Source: Lachnospiraceae bacterium (GTDB taxonomy: Bacteria > Bacillota > Clostridia > Lachnospirales > Lachnospiraceae). Taken from it: 64,000 nt of DNA. The stretch spans positions 1 to 64,000 of the forward strand of contig JAEEVK010000005.1 in the NCBI GenBank assembly GCA_016287095.1, written 5' to 3'. This document shows positions 42,336 to 50,977 of this stretch, one piece after another. Under the pieces are notes generated by a model, which was not told where the DNA came from, searched no databases, and saw only the letters and a list, made by a program, of their open reading frames with translations. Within the stretch, counting starts at the first letter, position 1, and each line of letters starts with the position of its first letter. A program made the translations under genes and the position numbers.

Positions 42336-43085
42336 TTACGAGTTTACAAAACCAATTACAGAAAGTAACATCATACCTGCAGTCTCGGTACGTAATATAC
42401 GTTTTCCGAGCGATATAGGCTTTGCTCCGAAACTTATTGCTTCTTCTACTTCGCCCGGTTCAAATCCGCCCTCAGGACCAATAAATACAGCCACATCACT
42501 ACCTGCAGGGATATTTTTTATCAAGTCAAATGATGCTTTCATACCTTCATGAGAATTATCCGCATTCTCATAAGGTATTAAGACAACATCCATATCTTGT
42601 GCTAGTTTTAGTGCCTCTTTATAGCTTAAGCATCCTGAAATATTGGGGATTAATCCTCTTCCAGACTGCTTTGCGGCACTTTCAGATATAGCCTGCCAAC
42701 GCTTTATTTTCGTTTCTTCTTTTTTCTTATCGTCAAGTTTAACTATCACACGCTTTGTCATGACCGGGATGATCTGATGTACTCCGAGTTCTACGGACTT
42801 TTGAATGATCATCTCCATTTTATCCTTTTTGGGTAATCCCTGGAACAGATGAACCCTAAAAGACATCTCAGCTTCAGAAATACCCGAACTAAGTATTTCT
42901 GCAATTACTTCATCTCTGTCCAAAGATTTGATCCTTGTATGATAGTCAGTACCTTCACTGTCACAGATGATTATTTCTTCACCTTCCTTCATACGAAGGA
43001 CATTTTTAATATGATTTACATCTTCACCTGTGATAATGATCGTATCTTCTGAAATATTACTTTTTTCTGTGTAAAAGTGATACAT
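42336..43085 (-). CDS. rsmE: 16S rRNA (uracil-1498-N3)-methyltransferase RsmE
   Basis: 249 residues with the start at 43085 (MYHFYTE...). SPOUT-type methyltransferase: N-terminal PUA-like part, the segment HLFQGLPKKDKMEMIIQKSVELGV, and the knot with VAVFIGPEGGFEPGEVEEA and LGKRILRTETAGMM. The reading frame stays open upstream to 43214 through a structured repeat, so the true start is unclear: no ribosome binding site is seen before either 43085 or the ATG at 43097. A start inside the repeat is possible. The prmA gene follows upstream, the usual prmA-rsmE pairing. Confidence 0.9.
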   Translation of the reverse strand: MYHFYTEKSNISEDTIIITGEDVNHIKNVLRMKEGEEIIICDSEGTDYHTRIKSLDRDEVIAEILSSGISEAEMSFRVHLFQGLPKKDKMEMIIQKSVELGVHQIIPVMTKRVIVKLDDKKKEETKIKRWQAISESAAKQSGRGLIPNISGCLSYKEALKLAQDMDVVLIPYENADNSHEGMKASFDLIKNIPAGSDVAVFIGPEGGFEPGEVEEAISFGAKPISLGKRILRTETAGMMLLSVIGFVNS

Positions 43086-43090
43086 TATAT

Positions 43091-43174
43091 GCAGCATGCC
43101 GCAGGCGTGCTGTCCCAAGGTTTGTGCGCCTGCGACACAAACCGCCGGGATGAAAAATCTTTGATTTTTCACCC
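43091..43174. repeat. Three-hairpin structured repeat between rsmE and prmA
   Basis: CAGCA..GCC-gca-GGC.TGCTG (43092-43112), GGTTTGTG...CACAAACC (43119-43143) and TGAAAAATC-ttt-GATTTTTCA flanked by GGG and CCC (43147-43174) follow in a row. It fills the 101-base gap prmA-rsmE. The third hairpin recalls AAAAATCGCTTT-acc-AAAGCGATTTTT in the element at 3505-3755. It may be a dispersed repeat or a structured mRNA leader. Confidence 0.7.
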
Positions 43175-43186
43175 AATTTTCACCTA

Positions 43187-44212
43187 CTATATCCTCGCAA
43201 CAAACGCAACCCAATCATTCATATGTATTACTTCAAGTATTTCAAAATTATTTTCAAGCAACGCTTTTCTTACTGCTTCTTCTTTAGTATTTATTATACC
43301 GGAGCTGATGAATAATGCTCCTTTTCTCATATACTTTGACGTTACTGACGAAAGAGGTATAATTATATCCGCTAAAATATTTGCAACTACAACATCGAAT
43401 CTGTCAAAGCCGGTCATTTTGCAGATATTTTCATCTTCAAGCACATTGCCGGTATAATATTTTATACCACCATTTTTCAATGATATTAAGTTATTGATTG
43501 CTTTAGAACCGTCCCCATTGACACAAAAATACTCAGCATCAATACCATTGATCTCAGCATTTTCAACTGATGTTCTGGAAGCGTTATCATCCACATCTAT
43601 ACCAAGTGCTGCCTCTGCTCCCAGCTTCATACCAATGATGGATAAAATACCGCTTCCGCAGCCTACATCAAGGAGTTTCTCGCCGGGTTTAAGGTATTTA
43701 CTCAGAGCCTCTATGCACAATTTAGTAGTCTCGTGCGCACCTGTACCAAAGGCTGTACCCGGATCAAGTTCTATGATAGTATCATTATCCTTTATATCGG
43801 GCAACTCATCTGCAGAACACCATGTAGGTTTTATCACGATATTTTCAGAACATCTGAAGGGATGGAAAAACTCTTTCCAGTTGTTTATCCAGTCTTTATC
43901 TTCAGTTTCAGACACTTCAAACTTTAGTGAACCGAGATTGTACTCATCCTTATAAAATTCAAGGTTTTCCAGCAAATCTGACTTTAACTGTTCTGCATCT
44001 GTCTCAGGATCAACATAAAAGCTAAGTTCAGCCACACCGTCATCCGGAGGAAGCTCAGGTAGAATGTCTATAAACATCCTCTTTTTATCCTCATCCGAGA
44101 GCTGTATCTTATCTTCTATCTGCACTCCTTCAATACCCATTTCATCAAGTACTGCAGATATCAGGTCTTCGGCTTCTGTAGTTGTTTCAAGCGATATTTT
44201 TTTCCATTTCAT
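43187..44212 (-). CDS. prmA: Ribosomal protein L11 methyltransferase
   Basis: 341 residues. N-terminal substrate-binding domain, then SAM-dependent methyltransferase with LDPGTAFGTGAHETTKLC, LLDVGCGSGILSI and FDVVVANILADIIIPL, all typical of PrmA. Family members are usually shorter by 20-30 residues; the excess lies around residues 225-255, after ENAEINGI, where the sequence resembles a REP half-palindrome (43505-43525). It methylates ribosomal protein L11. Confidence 0.93.
   Translation of the reverse strand: MKWKKISLETTTEAEDLISAVLDEMGIEGVQIEDKIQLSDEDKKRMFIDILPELPPDDGVAELSFYVDPETDAEQLKSDLLENLEFYKDEYNLGSLKFEVSETEDKDWINNWKEFFHPFRCSENIVIKPTWCSADELPDIKDNDTIIELDPGTAFGTGAHETTKLCIEALSKYLKPGEKLLDVGCGSGILSIIGMKLGAEAALGIDVDDNASRTSVENAEINGIDAEYFCVNGDGSKAINNLISLKNGGIKYYTGNVLEDENICKMTGFDRFDVVVANILADIIIPLSSVTSKYMRKGALFISSGIINTKEEAVRKALLENNFEILEVIHMNDWVAFVARI
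43505..43525. repeat. REP-like half-element inside prmA
   Basis: AGAACCGTCCCCATTGACACA; its reverse complement TGTGTCAATGGGGACGGTTCT matches the start and core of the mtaB repeat (TGTGTCATTGGGGACG.TTCT) and the 52272 element. It encodes CVNGDGS in prmA, inside the extra segment of the protein. Confidence 0.6.
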
Positions 44213-44269
44213 ATTTTGATTTTTTTGCCTTTCGTTTACAACTCATCCGGCACTTCGTGCCATGATATA

Positions 44270-46630
44270 CTATTCTATAATGGCAACTGCACCATACTCT
44301 TCAAATACAGACTTAATTTCTTCTGCTAATTCTTTTTCATCTGTCTGGAGTACTACCTTAGGACCGTTTGCTACATCATCAACCAGGTCTCTGGCATTAA
44401 TCAGGCCCATATGTGTATAATCCTGAACTATCTTGATAATTCTAGTTCTGTCATCACCAATACTCTCTAATACTACTTTATAAGCTGCCTCACCGTTTTC
44501 TGATACATTATCGGTATTATCTTTATTGTCGGTGTTGTTATTATCAGTATTATCGATATTATCGGTATTATCAGTATTATCGACAGTATCTGTATTATCA
44601 ATATTGTCAGTATTGTCAGTATTATCGGTTACATCTGTATTATCTGTATTCTTACCGCTCTCAGGATCTTCATCAATATTTCCTGTACCCTGGTTGTCTC
44701 CACCGTTCTTTGCAGGATTACTGGGTAATTCTATAACAGGTAATCCGGTTACGGTAAATGTGATCTCAAGAGTATCACTGAATGCAAAGCCCTTAGACCT
44801 TACAGCAGCTTTCTTTCCGGTGAGTTCCATTTCATCATCAAACAACCAGAAAATTGTATCCTCAGGTGAGAAACCAGCGCCCATATTTTCAGGTGTAAAT
44901 GTTACTTCTTTACCGTCACATACTACATGTACATCTGAAATATCAATATTGTTAATATCTATAAATGTATCTTTCTGGTTTAAATTGCTAAAGAATCTGA
45001 TAGCAAAATGAGATAATCCGTCAATGTTAGTCTGCTCGATACCAAAATCAGCAAGCTTAGCGGTTATAGTATATGTACCATCATGGTATACAGGAACGCT
45101 GCCCACATTTGTATAATCATTTCTGCCGATAAGTGTTGCACCATTTTTATCAGTTAATTCAAGACTTGCAAATACTCCCTGGAAATGATCGCCTTCTGTA
45201 GCATCAACATCATCATAGATAACATTTTCTTCGTTTCTTATATGATTATCTCTTAACTTTTCATATGTTTCGTAGCCAAGATAGAAATGAGTCCTGTCTT
45301 CTGTAGTAAATGCCTCGCCGGAGATCATATATGTGCTGACAGTATAATCCGATGAAGGATTGGTAGGCTCAGGAATATGTACCTTTCCGTCCTCATCCTT
45401 GGTGATACCGTCATATAAACTGTACCAGTAAACATACCTTGGCTCATCAAAGCTGCACTTAACATCGCATCTGTATATATTGTACATAGCTGTATGCTCT
45501 TCATACCAGGTGGTAGGTTTCTGATAAAGGATGACCGTGCCTAAATATTCGATATTAAGCAGTGAATCAGGCTCAACACTTCTCTCCTCGCCTTTTGCCC
45601 AATATGCCTTTATAGCATCGACATCTTCCATCTTTAACATATCGAAAAGGAATGGATCTGTATCTGCCATCTGAGCAGGATCACTGAACGGCTCAAGCAA
45701 TCCTTCAACAGTAAATTCTTTTGAAGTAACACTTAACTTCAGTCCTCTCGAGGCAGCAAACTCTTCTACACTGTCATAGCTGCCATAATCATTTATAACA
45801 TTAATTGTAACAATATCCCCGTTTGAAAGACCTTCCTGTTTATCAGGAACATATTCAAACATATAAATATAATCATTAACACTTGAATCCTTATCAAAAT
45901 CAACAGTACCTTCACCGTTGATCCCCTCGAAATTAACAGTAAGTCCATTAAATGGATCATACTGCTCTAATTCCTCAAGACCGGTAATAGTATAATAATA
46001 CTCCTTAGCTGCGGCTACTTTACCGATATCGCCAAGCTTTTTATCAAGATCTCCGCCATCATAATCGCTAACGGTAACCTTAACCTTCTCTCCATTTGAA
46101 AGCTTTTCTGTCTTCTCAAGTGTAAACTCTACAAACCAGTACTCCGAAGGCAGATTTGATGTATAAAACCATGCATATCCGTCAGTATCCTTACCGTCTA
46201 CCTTTATCTCAATATCTTTAAAAAGATCAACCTTTTCAAGCTCTTTTAAGCCTTCAACAGTTGATGCAAACTCACTGAAAGATACCTTTAATCCTGCCTC
46301 ATTAAGGAGTGCCTCTGTATCGATTTCTCCCCACTTTACAGTGATAGCTTCACCGTTTGAAAGACCTTCTGTCTTATTGGCAGTAACATCAACATTCCTA
46401 AGTAAACGAAGTGCTGCCATGGACTTCTTCTCACCTAACTGCTTTTCCTTATCTGTCAGAAGCTTATTGTAGTCAACGGAAAGTCTAACAGTACCACTGC
46501 CGTCATAGCCGTCATAATCAAAAGCTACATAGTTATTAAGGTCAACATCTGCCTGTCCTGTACATGCAGAAAGCAGTCCGATAACTAAAACCGTAAGTAA
46601 CAAATACTTGATTTTTGATAATACTTTCAT
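44270..46630 (-). CDS. Lipoprotein with repeated beta modules, NTDN linker and C-terminal L7/L12-like domain
   Basis: 786 residues from the ATG at 46630 (GGAGG 5 bases before). Lipobox LLSAC near residue 20. At least three repeats (about residues 25-300) share a V.F(D/E)G..G.G.... (LSNG)(D/E).(V/I)T(V/I) pattern. A middle region of unrecognised type follows, then a 45-residue Asn/Thr/Asp linker and a final 75-residue domain, KVVLESIGDDRTRIIKIVQD...GLINARDLVDD...AEEIKSVFEEYGAVAII, that matches the C-terminal domain of ribosomal protein L7/L12 (usual form VVL...GDKKI.VIK.VRE.TGLGLKEAK.LV). It is outside the cytoplasm by its signal, so the L7/L12 fold is used for something other than translation. 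Confidence 0.83.
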   Translation of the reverse strand: MKVLSKIKYLLLTVLVIGLLSACTGQADVDLNNYVAFDYDGYDGSGTVRLSVDYNKLLTDKEKQLGEKKSMAALRLLRNVDVTANKTEGLSNGEAITVKWGEIDTEALLNEAGLKVSFSEFASTVEGLKELEKVDLFKDIEIKVDGKDTDGYAWFYTSNLPSEYWFVEFTLEKTEKLSNGEKVKVTVSDYDGGDLDKKLGDIGKVAAAKEYYYTITGLEELEQYDPFNGLTVNFEGINGEGTVDFDKDSSVNDYIYMFEYVPDKQEGLSNGDIVTINVINDYGSYDSVEEFAASRGLKLSVTSKEFTVEGLLEPFSDPAQMADTDPFLFDMLKMEDVDAIKAYWAKGEERSVEPDSLLNIEYLGTVILYQKPTTWYEEHTAMYNIYRCDVKCSFDEPRYVYWYSLYDGITKDEDGKVHIPEPTNPSSDYTVSTYMISGEAFTTEDRTHFYLGYETYEKLRDNHIRNEENVIYDDVDATEGDHFQGVFASLELTDKNGATLIGRNDYTNVGSVPVYHDGTYTITAKLADFGIEQTNIDGLSHFAIRFFSNLNQKDTFIDINNIDISDVHVVCDGKEVTFTPENMGAGFSPEDTIFWLFDDEMELTGKKAAVRSKGFAFSDTLEITFTVTGLPVIELPSNPAKNGGDNQGTGNIDEDPESGKNTDNTDVTDNTDNTDNIDNTDTVDNTDNTDNIDNTDNNNTDNKDNTDNVSENGEAAYKVVLESIGDDRTRIIKIVQDYTHMGLINARDLVDDVANGPKVVLQTDEKELAEEIKSVFEEYGAVAIIE
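44508..44650. repeat. 9-base tandem repeat encoding the NTDN linker
   Basis: About fifteen degenerate copies of ATTATCGGT/ATTATCAGT. They code for Asn-Thr-Asp steps in the lipoprotein and produce a spurious antisense ORF on the + strand. Likely variable in copy number between strains. Confidence 0.85.
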
Positions 46631-46652
46631 TACATCCTCCATATTTTATAAT

Positions 46653-46681
46653 ATCCTTAGTTATTTTTTCAGGATGACAAT
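46653..46681. repeat. Degenerate ATCCTT...AGGATGACA repeat, copy 2
   Basis: ATCCTTAG...TCAGGATGACAAT in the 68-base gap before the L7/L12-type lipoprotein gene, aligning end to end with the copy at 41086. Confidence 0.45.
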
Positions 46682-46698
46682 AATTATATTAATATGTG

Positions 46699-48150
46699 TT
46701 AACATCTTTCAAGGATCATTAACAGCATTTTCCATACTCTTTCAACCGAAGCAATATCAAGTCTCTCATTCGGTGTGTGGATATCCAGGATATTGGGACC
46801 GAAAGATATAGCATCAAGTCCTTTAAGTTTGTCAACAAATATGCCACACTCAAGGCCTGCATGTATAGTATCCACTATCGGCTCTTTTCCATATGAATCC
46901 TTATATGCCTGTACACAGATATCTCTCAAGGTTGAATCAGGCTCAAACTTCCATCCGGGATAATTGCCGAATAACTTTATTTTTCCACCTAAAAGCTCAA
47001 TTAAAATCTTAATCTTATTTAATGCACTTTCCTTTTGACTCTCAATGGAAGACCTTACAAGGAAGCCCATCTTAAACAAATTATCCTCTAACTTTATCAC
47101 ACCGATATTCTGAGATGTCTGTACCATACCCTTAAGTTCCATGCTCATCTCTATAACACCCTGATATGATAATGTTATGGCATTTAATACCTTAAGTGTT
47201 GAGTCATTATCAAGTGCTTTAACATTTTCTGAGAAAGTATCCTTTACAGAAGTTTTCAGTATAACATCCGGATTAACACTTGAATACTCAATCTTTAAGA
47301 TTTTATCATAATTTGTCAAAAACTCTTTAGCTGTATCAATATCTTTTTCGTCAATTAAAACTGTGGCATTTGCTCTCTCACAGATTACATTATCGAACTT
47401 ACCGCCTGAAATATCACAGAGATTAAACTCAACCTTGTTGTATAATTCTCTTAAGATCCTGCCTATCTGATAATTGGCCGAAGCAGGCTGCTTATCGATC
47501 TCTATACCGGAATGACCGCCCTTTAAACCTGAAATCTCAACATCAAGTAAAACACCATTCTTTGTTTCAAATTCAACGGGTATTTCACTGTCAAGTCTGC
47601 ATCCTCCTGCACATCCGCAAGTAAATACACCCTCGACTTCACTGTCGATATTTAAAAGCTTACGACCGCTGATCAGTGCAGGATTGATGCCTGTGGCACC
47701 ATCCATACCTGTTTCTTCATCAATGGTAAATACACATTCCAAAGCAGGATGCTTAACATCATCAGAATCAAGCAGAGCCAGTGCATAAGCTATTGCTATA
47801 CCGTCATCACCGCCTAATGTGGTCCCGTCAGCAAAAACATATTTGTCATCATGATTAAGATCTATAGCTTCAGTAGCCATATCTTTAGTACAATCAGCAG
47901 TCTTGGCACAGACCATATCGAGATGACCCTGAATGATCACTGCCGGCTTGTTTTCGTACCCCGGTGTTGCAGGTTTATAAATAACCACATTATTAAATTT
48001 ATCCTTAAATGCAGTCAAGCTTCTCTCTTTAGCAAACTTCATGCACAGCTCACTGACTGCAGAAGTATTTCCCGATCCTCTCGGTACTGAGTTTATGTAT
48101 TCAAAGAATTCGAAAACTTTTTTAGGCTCAAGGCCTGATAATTTTGCCAT
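46699..48150 (-). CDS. pepD: Aminoacyl-histidine dipeptidase PepD (M20 family)
   Basis: 483 residues from the ATG at 48150 (GGAG 9 bases before). Metal site: IQGHLDMVCAK, TTLGGDDGIAIAYAL, TIDEETGMDGATG and the final HAGLECGIF. This matches cytosolic non-specific dipeptidase (peptidase D). It cleaves dipeptides such as Xaa-His. It appears as a single gene between two unrelated genes. Confidence 0.95.
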   Translation of the reverse strand: MAKLSGLEPKKVFEFFEYINSVPRGSGNTSAVSELCMKFAKERSLTAFKDKFNNVVIYKPATPGYENKPAVIIQGHLDMVCAKTADCTKDMATEAIDLNHDDKYVFADGTTLGGDDGIAIAYALALLDSDDVKHPALECVFTIDEETGMDGATGINPALISGRKLLNIDSEVEGVFTCGCAGGCRLDSEIPVEFETKNGVLLDVEISGLKGGHSGIEIDKQPASANYQIGRILRELYNKVEFNLCDISGGKFDNVICERANATVLIDEKDIDTAKEFLTNYDKILKIEYSSVNPDVILKTSVKDTFSENVKALDNDSTLKVLNAITLSYQGVIEMSMELKGMVQTSQNIGVIKLEDNLFKMGFLVRSSIESQKESALNKIKILIELLGGKIKLFGNYPGWKFEPDSTLRDICVQAYKDSYGKEPIVDTIHAGLECGIFVDKLKGLDAISFGPNILDIHTPNERLDIASVERVWKMLLMILERC

Positions 48151-48190
48151 ATTTATTTCTCCATTAAATTTATATAGTATTCTATCTGCC

Positions 48191-48213
48191 ATCCTGAATG
48201 AAGTGAAAGATCT
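48191..48213. repeat. Degenerate repeat, copy 3 (opposite orientation)
   Basis: ATCCTGAATGAAGTGAAAGATCT, reverse-complement relation to AGATCCTTCGC...AGGAT at 41086. It lies upstream of pepD and overlaps a possible -35 element. Confidence 0.4.
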
Positions 48214-48249
48214 TTTTTAAATAGGATTCTTCATAATAAAATGTGTTTA

Positions 48250-49728
48250 TTATGAAAACTTCCTAGTTTGTATAACCCTTACCTTACCTATAAAGTTCGC
48301 ACCCAGTTCTTCATTCCAGATATTTTCATCATCGTTTGCGAATCTGACCGGATAATCACCATAGCCTTCATCTATATCGGATTTGGTATATGCTATCTTT
48401 AAATATGCTTTATAATCTCCGGGCTTCATACCATTGGGCAGATTCATGAAAATCCTTACATAGTTTCTGGTATCTGAGTCCCATTTCAACGGATCTCCAT
48501 TTATTATATACTCTCCGGACTTTGCTTTATGTTCAGTAACAGGTATTGTATAATTATATTCCTCACCCTCCAAAACCAGATAAAGCTTCTTGGGTTTAAC
48601 CATATTAGCAAAGCCGACATTATCTATAGCTGCCTGTATAAGTATCTTATCATCCAGTGGAACTTCGCCTGTCATCTTAACATTTCTCAAAACAAATCTG
48701 TAACCAAGATGATTTCTTATATATACATGCCCTGTCTGTCCATGATAATATTTATCCCTGCTGTTGTATATTTCAGCCCTTAAGTTATCAAAGGCTATCG
48801 GAGAATATGAACCGTTAAGATACGAAGTATGAGTTATAAATGCTTCATCTTCAAGCTGTGACGAAACCGTTTGTCCATCCTCTTTAGCATATATCGCCAT
48901 CAGTTCACCGCCAAACAGAGTATGTCTGGCCTGGTTGTACAGCCATTTTATCTCCTCTGAACGGTTAGCATAAGTACCAAGATCCGAATCAGAACCGAAA
49001 TATCCGTCATCATACATACCCACACGGTACGAAATCTCTCCCGGTACTGTAACGTCCTCAGCTATATTTTCCCTGTCTATACCTTTCCACCAGCAGTAGT
49101 GCAGTGGTGTTCGCACTGAAACACATACTGACTCCGGAGTTACCTCAAGCCATTTATCTATAACAGCCAAAAGATTTTCTCTGTTACACATGTCAGTTCC
49201 GTGCAACTCACCCCATTTACCGAGCAATCCTGTTTCCAAGGTAGCAATTACATTTTTATGTTTTGAAAGGATAGGTCCCAGCTGTTCCTGATGCATTAGT
49301 ATAACATCAATCGGTGGCTCCTTAACACCTTCACCGTCAAAGTAACCGTCATAGGAAAACCTGATAACCGCACTACGTCCAAGACCTTCTATGTAGGAAA
49401 GCATATCGTCCAAACATTGCAGAGCATCGTCAGTCAACGGGATATCTTCACCGTTATATTGTGCACAGAATGCCGAAATATCAAGTCTTAACTGATGAAA
49501 GCGCCCGCCAAACTCAGGCGCAACATTTCCTTCAGGCTTAAACCTGTAAAATACGGCCCAGTACAAGCCGCACTCAGAATTAACTATCTCTTCATAGCTT
49601 TCTTTATAATTTATATCCCGGCTCTCTGTCATAGTCCTGATATCGCTTGTATCATTAACTATACTAAATTTCGGCTTGTTAACCGGTGCCAACATAAGAG
49701 CCAAAAGACATATCAAAGTATTTATCAT
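48250..49728 (-). CDS. DUF4874/DUF4832 domain protein, exported
   Basis: 492 residues. N-terminal hydrophobic stretch LICLLALMLAP suggests a short signal. Residues about 45-200 (DUF4874-like; YRFKPEGNVAPEFGGRFHQLRLDISAF, ETGLLGKWGELHG) form a glycosidase-like barrel region, and residues about 220-480 match DUF4832 with a C-terminal beta domain. Members are often linked with carbohydrate use, but no activity is established to my knowledge. It has its own promoter and stands alone. Confidence 0.75.
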   Translation of the reverse strand: MINTLICLLALMLAPVNKPKFSIVNDTSDIRTMTESRDINYKESYEEIVNSECGLYWAVFYRFKPEGNVAPEFGGRFHQLRLDISAFCAQYNGEDIPLTDDALQCLDDMLSYIEGLGRSAVIRFSYDGYFDGEGVKEPPIDVILMHQEQLGPILSKHKNVIATLETGLLGKWGELHGTDMCNRENLLAVIDKWLEVTPESVCVSVRTPLHYCWWKGIDRENIAEDVTVPGEISYRVGMYDDGYFGSDSDLGTYANRSEEIKWLYNQARHTLFGGELMAIYAKEDGQTVSSQLEDEAFITHTSYLNGSYSPIAFDNLRAEIYNSRDKYYHGQTGHVYIRNHLGYRFVLRNVKMTGEVPLDDKILIQAAIDNVGFANMVKPKKLYLVLEGEEYNYTIPVTEHKAKSGEYIINGDPLKWDSDTRNYVRIFMNLPNGMKPGDYKAYLKIAYTKSDIDEGYGDYPVRFANDDENIWNEELGANFIGKVRVIQTRKFS

Positions 49729-49760
49729 AAACGCCTTTCCTTATCAAAACATCAAATTTT

Positions 49761-49789
49761 ATTTTAACATATATCCGAATATTAGTCAA
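49761..49789 (-). promoter_or_regulatory. Promoter of the DUF4874/DUF4832 gene
   Basis: On the - strand TTGACT (49789-49784), 17-base spacer, TAAAAT (49766-49761), 33 bases upstream of the ATG. Confidence 0.7.
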
Positions 49790-49850
49790 GGATAACGGCA
49801 TGTTAAAATCATAAAGGAAGGCTATATATAGGCATTTAAAGAAAAATATA

Positions 49851-49886
49851 ACTCCGGAATATACCAAATACTGTAAATCCCGGAGT
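49851..49886 (-). terminator. Terminator of the ackA-pta operon
   Basis: On the - strand ACTCCGG...CCGGAGT followed by TATATTTTTC. It lies 29 bases after the pta stop. Confidence 0.7.
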
Positions 49887-49914
49887 CAGTCAAATAATTG
49901 ATTATATAATTTTA

Positions 49915-50910
49915 TTAGTTTGCAGCTGCCTGTACAGCGGTGATAGCTACAACACCTACGATATCCTCAGCGAAGCATCCACGTGAAAGGTCATTAACGG
50001 GAGCTGCAATACCCTGCATAACAGGACCATAAGCCTCAGCCTTTGCAAGACGCTGAACAAGCTTGTATCCGATGTTACCTGCATCAAGGTCAGGGAAGAT
50101 AAGAACGTTAGCCTTACCTGCAACCTTTGAATCGGGAGCCTTTGAAGCACCAACTGAAGGAACGATAGCTGCATCAAGCTGTAACTCACCGTCAAGCTCG
50201 ATATCAGGATAGGTCTCCTTAGCGATCCTTGTAGCCTCAACTACCTTTGTAACATCATCATGCTTTGCACTGCCCTTTGAAGAATGGCTGAGCATAGCAA
50301 CTCTTGCCTTCTTACCTGTAAGAAGCTCAAAGCTCTTTGCTGACTGAGAAGCGATCTCAGCAAGCTGCTCAGGATCGGGATTCTGGTTAAGACCACAGTC
50401 ACCAAATACGAATACACCATCCTCACCATACTCACAGTTAGGTACGATCATCAGGAAGAATGCTGATGCTGACTTGTTGCCGGGAGCAGTCTTAAGGATC
50501 TGTAAGCAAGGACGAAGTGTGTTTGCTGTTGAATGGCAAGCACCTGAAACAACACCGTCTGCATCACCCATCTTAACCATCATTACTGCGAATGTGGTAT
50601 AGTCTGTGGTAAGTGCCTGCTCAGCAAGCTCAGGTGTCATACCCTTCTTAGAACGAAGCTCTACTAACTTATCAATGTAAGCCTGGAGCTTATCACACTC
50701 CTTAGGATTTACAATAGTAGCACCTGAAAGATCAAGACCCTCACCTAACTTGTCGATGTCAGCCTTATTTCCGATAAGGATAATCTTTGCATTACCCTCT
50801 TTAAGAGTGGTAGCTGCAGCCTCAAGTACACGTCTGTCCTCAGCCTCAGGGAGAACGATGGTCTTGATATTCTTTCTTGCACGTGCTTTGATATCATCTA
50901 TAAAACTCAT
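49915..50910 (-). CDS. pta: Phosphate acetyltransferase
   Basis: 331 residues, the short form without the N-terminal regulatory domain. PTA_PTB signature segments: VLPEAEDRRVLEAA, DGVVSGACHSTANTLRP, MLSHSSKGSAKHDDV, NVLIFPDLDAGNIGYKLVQR. It converts acetyl-CoA to acetyl phosphate, paired with AckA to make ATP and acetate. AGGAGG precedes the ATG. Codon use is noticeably biased, with few rare codons, in keeping with a highly expressed gene. Gene order is ackA then pta, the reverse of the common order. Confidence 0.97.
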   Translation of the reverse strand: MSFIDDIKARARKNIKTIVLPEAEDRRVLEAAATTLKEGNAKIILIGNKADIDKLGEGLDLSGATIVNPKECDKLQAYIDKLVELRSKKGMTPELAEQALTTDYTTFAVMMVKMGDADGVVSGACHSTANTLRPCLQILKTAPGNKSASAFFLMIVPNCEYGEDGVFVFGDCGLNQNPDPEQLAEIASQSAKSFELLTGKKARVAMLSHSSKGSAKHDDVTKVVEATRIAKETYPDIELDGELQLDAAIVPSVGASKAPDSKVAGKANVLIFPDLDAGNIGYKLVQRLAKAEAYGPVMQGIAAPVNDLSRGCFAEDIVGVVAITAVQAAAN

Positions 50911-50931
50911 GGTTTTTTCCTCCTATATTTT

Positions 50932-50966
50932 CACCTCACCAGTCAGTTTTGATGACTAATGAGGTG
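50932..50966. promoter_or_regulatory. Hairpin in the ackA-pta intergenic region
   Basis: CACCTCA...TGAGGTG with the inner AGTCA/TGACT pair, ending 13 bases upstream of the pta ribosome binding site. There is no T run, so it is not a terminator. Probable role: mRNA processing or stabilisation between the two genes. Confidence 0.45.
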
Positions 50967-50977
50967 TTATTCTTTAA

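Noticed and set aside
44526-45011. 161-aa + strand ORF rich in Ser/Val/Leu
   Set aside because: It is the antisense shadow of the 9-base NTDN repeat and the lipoprotein gene.
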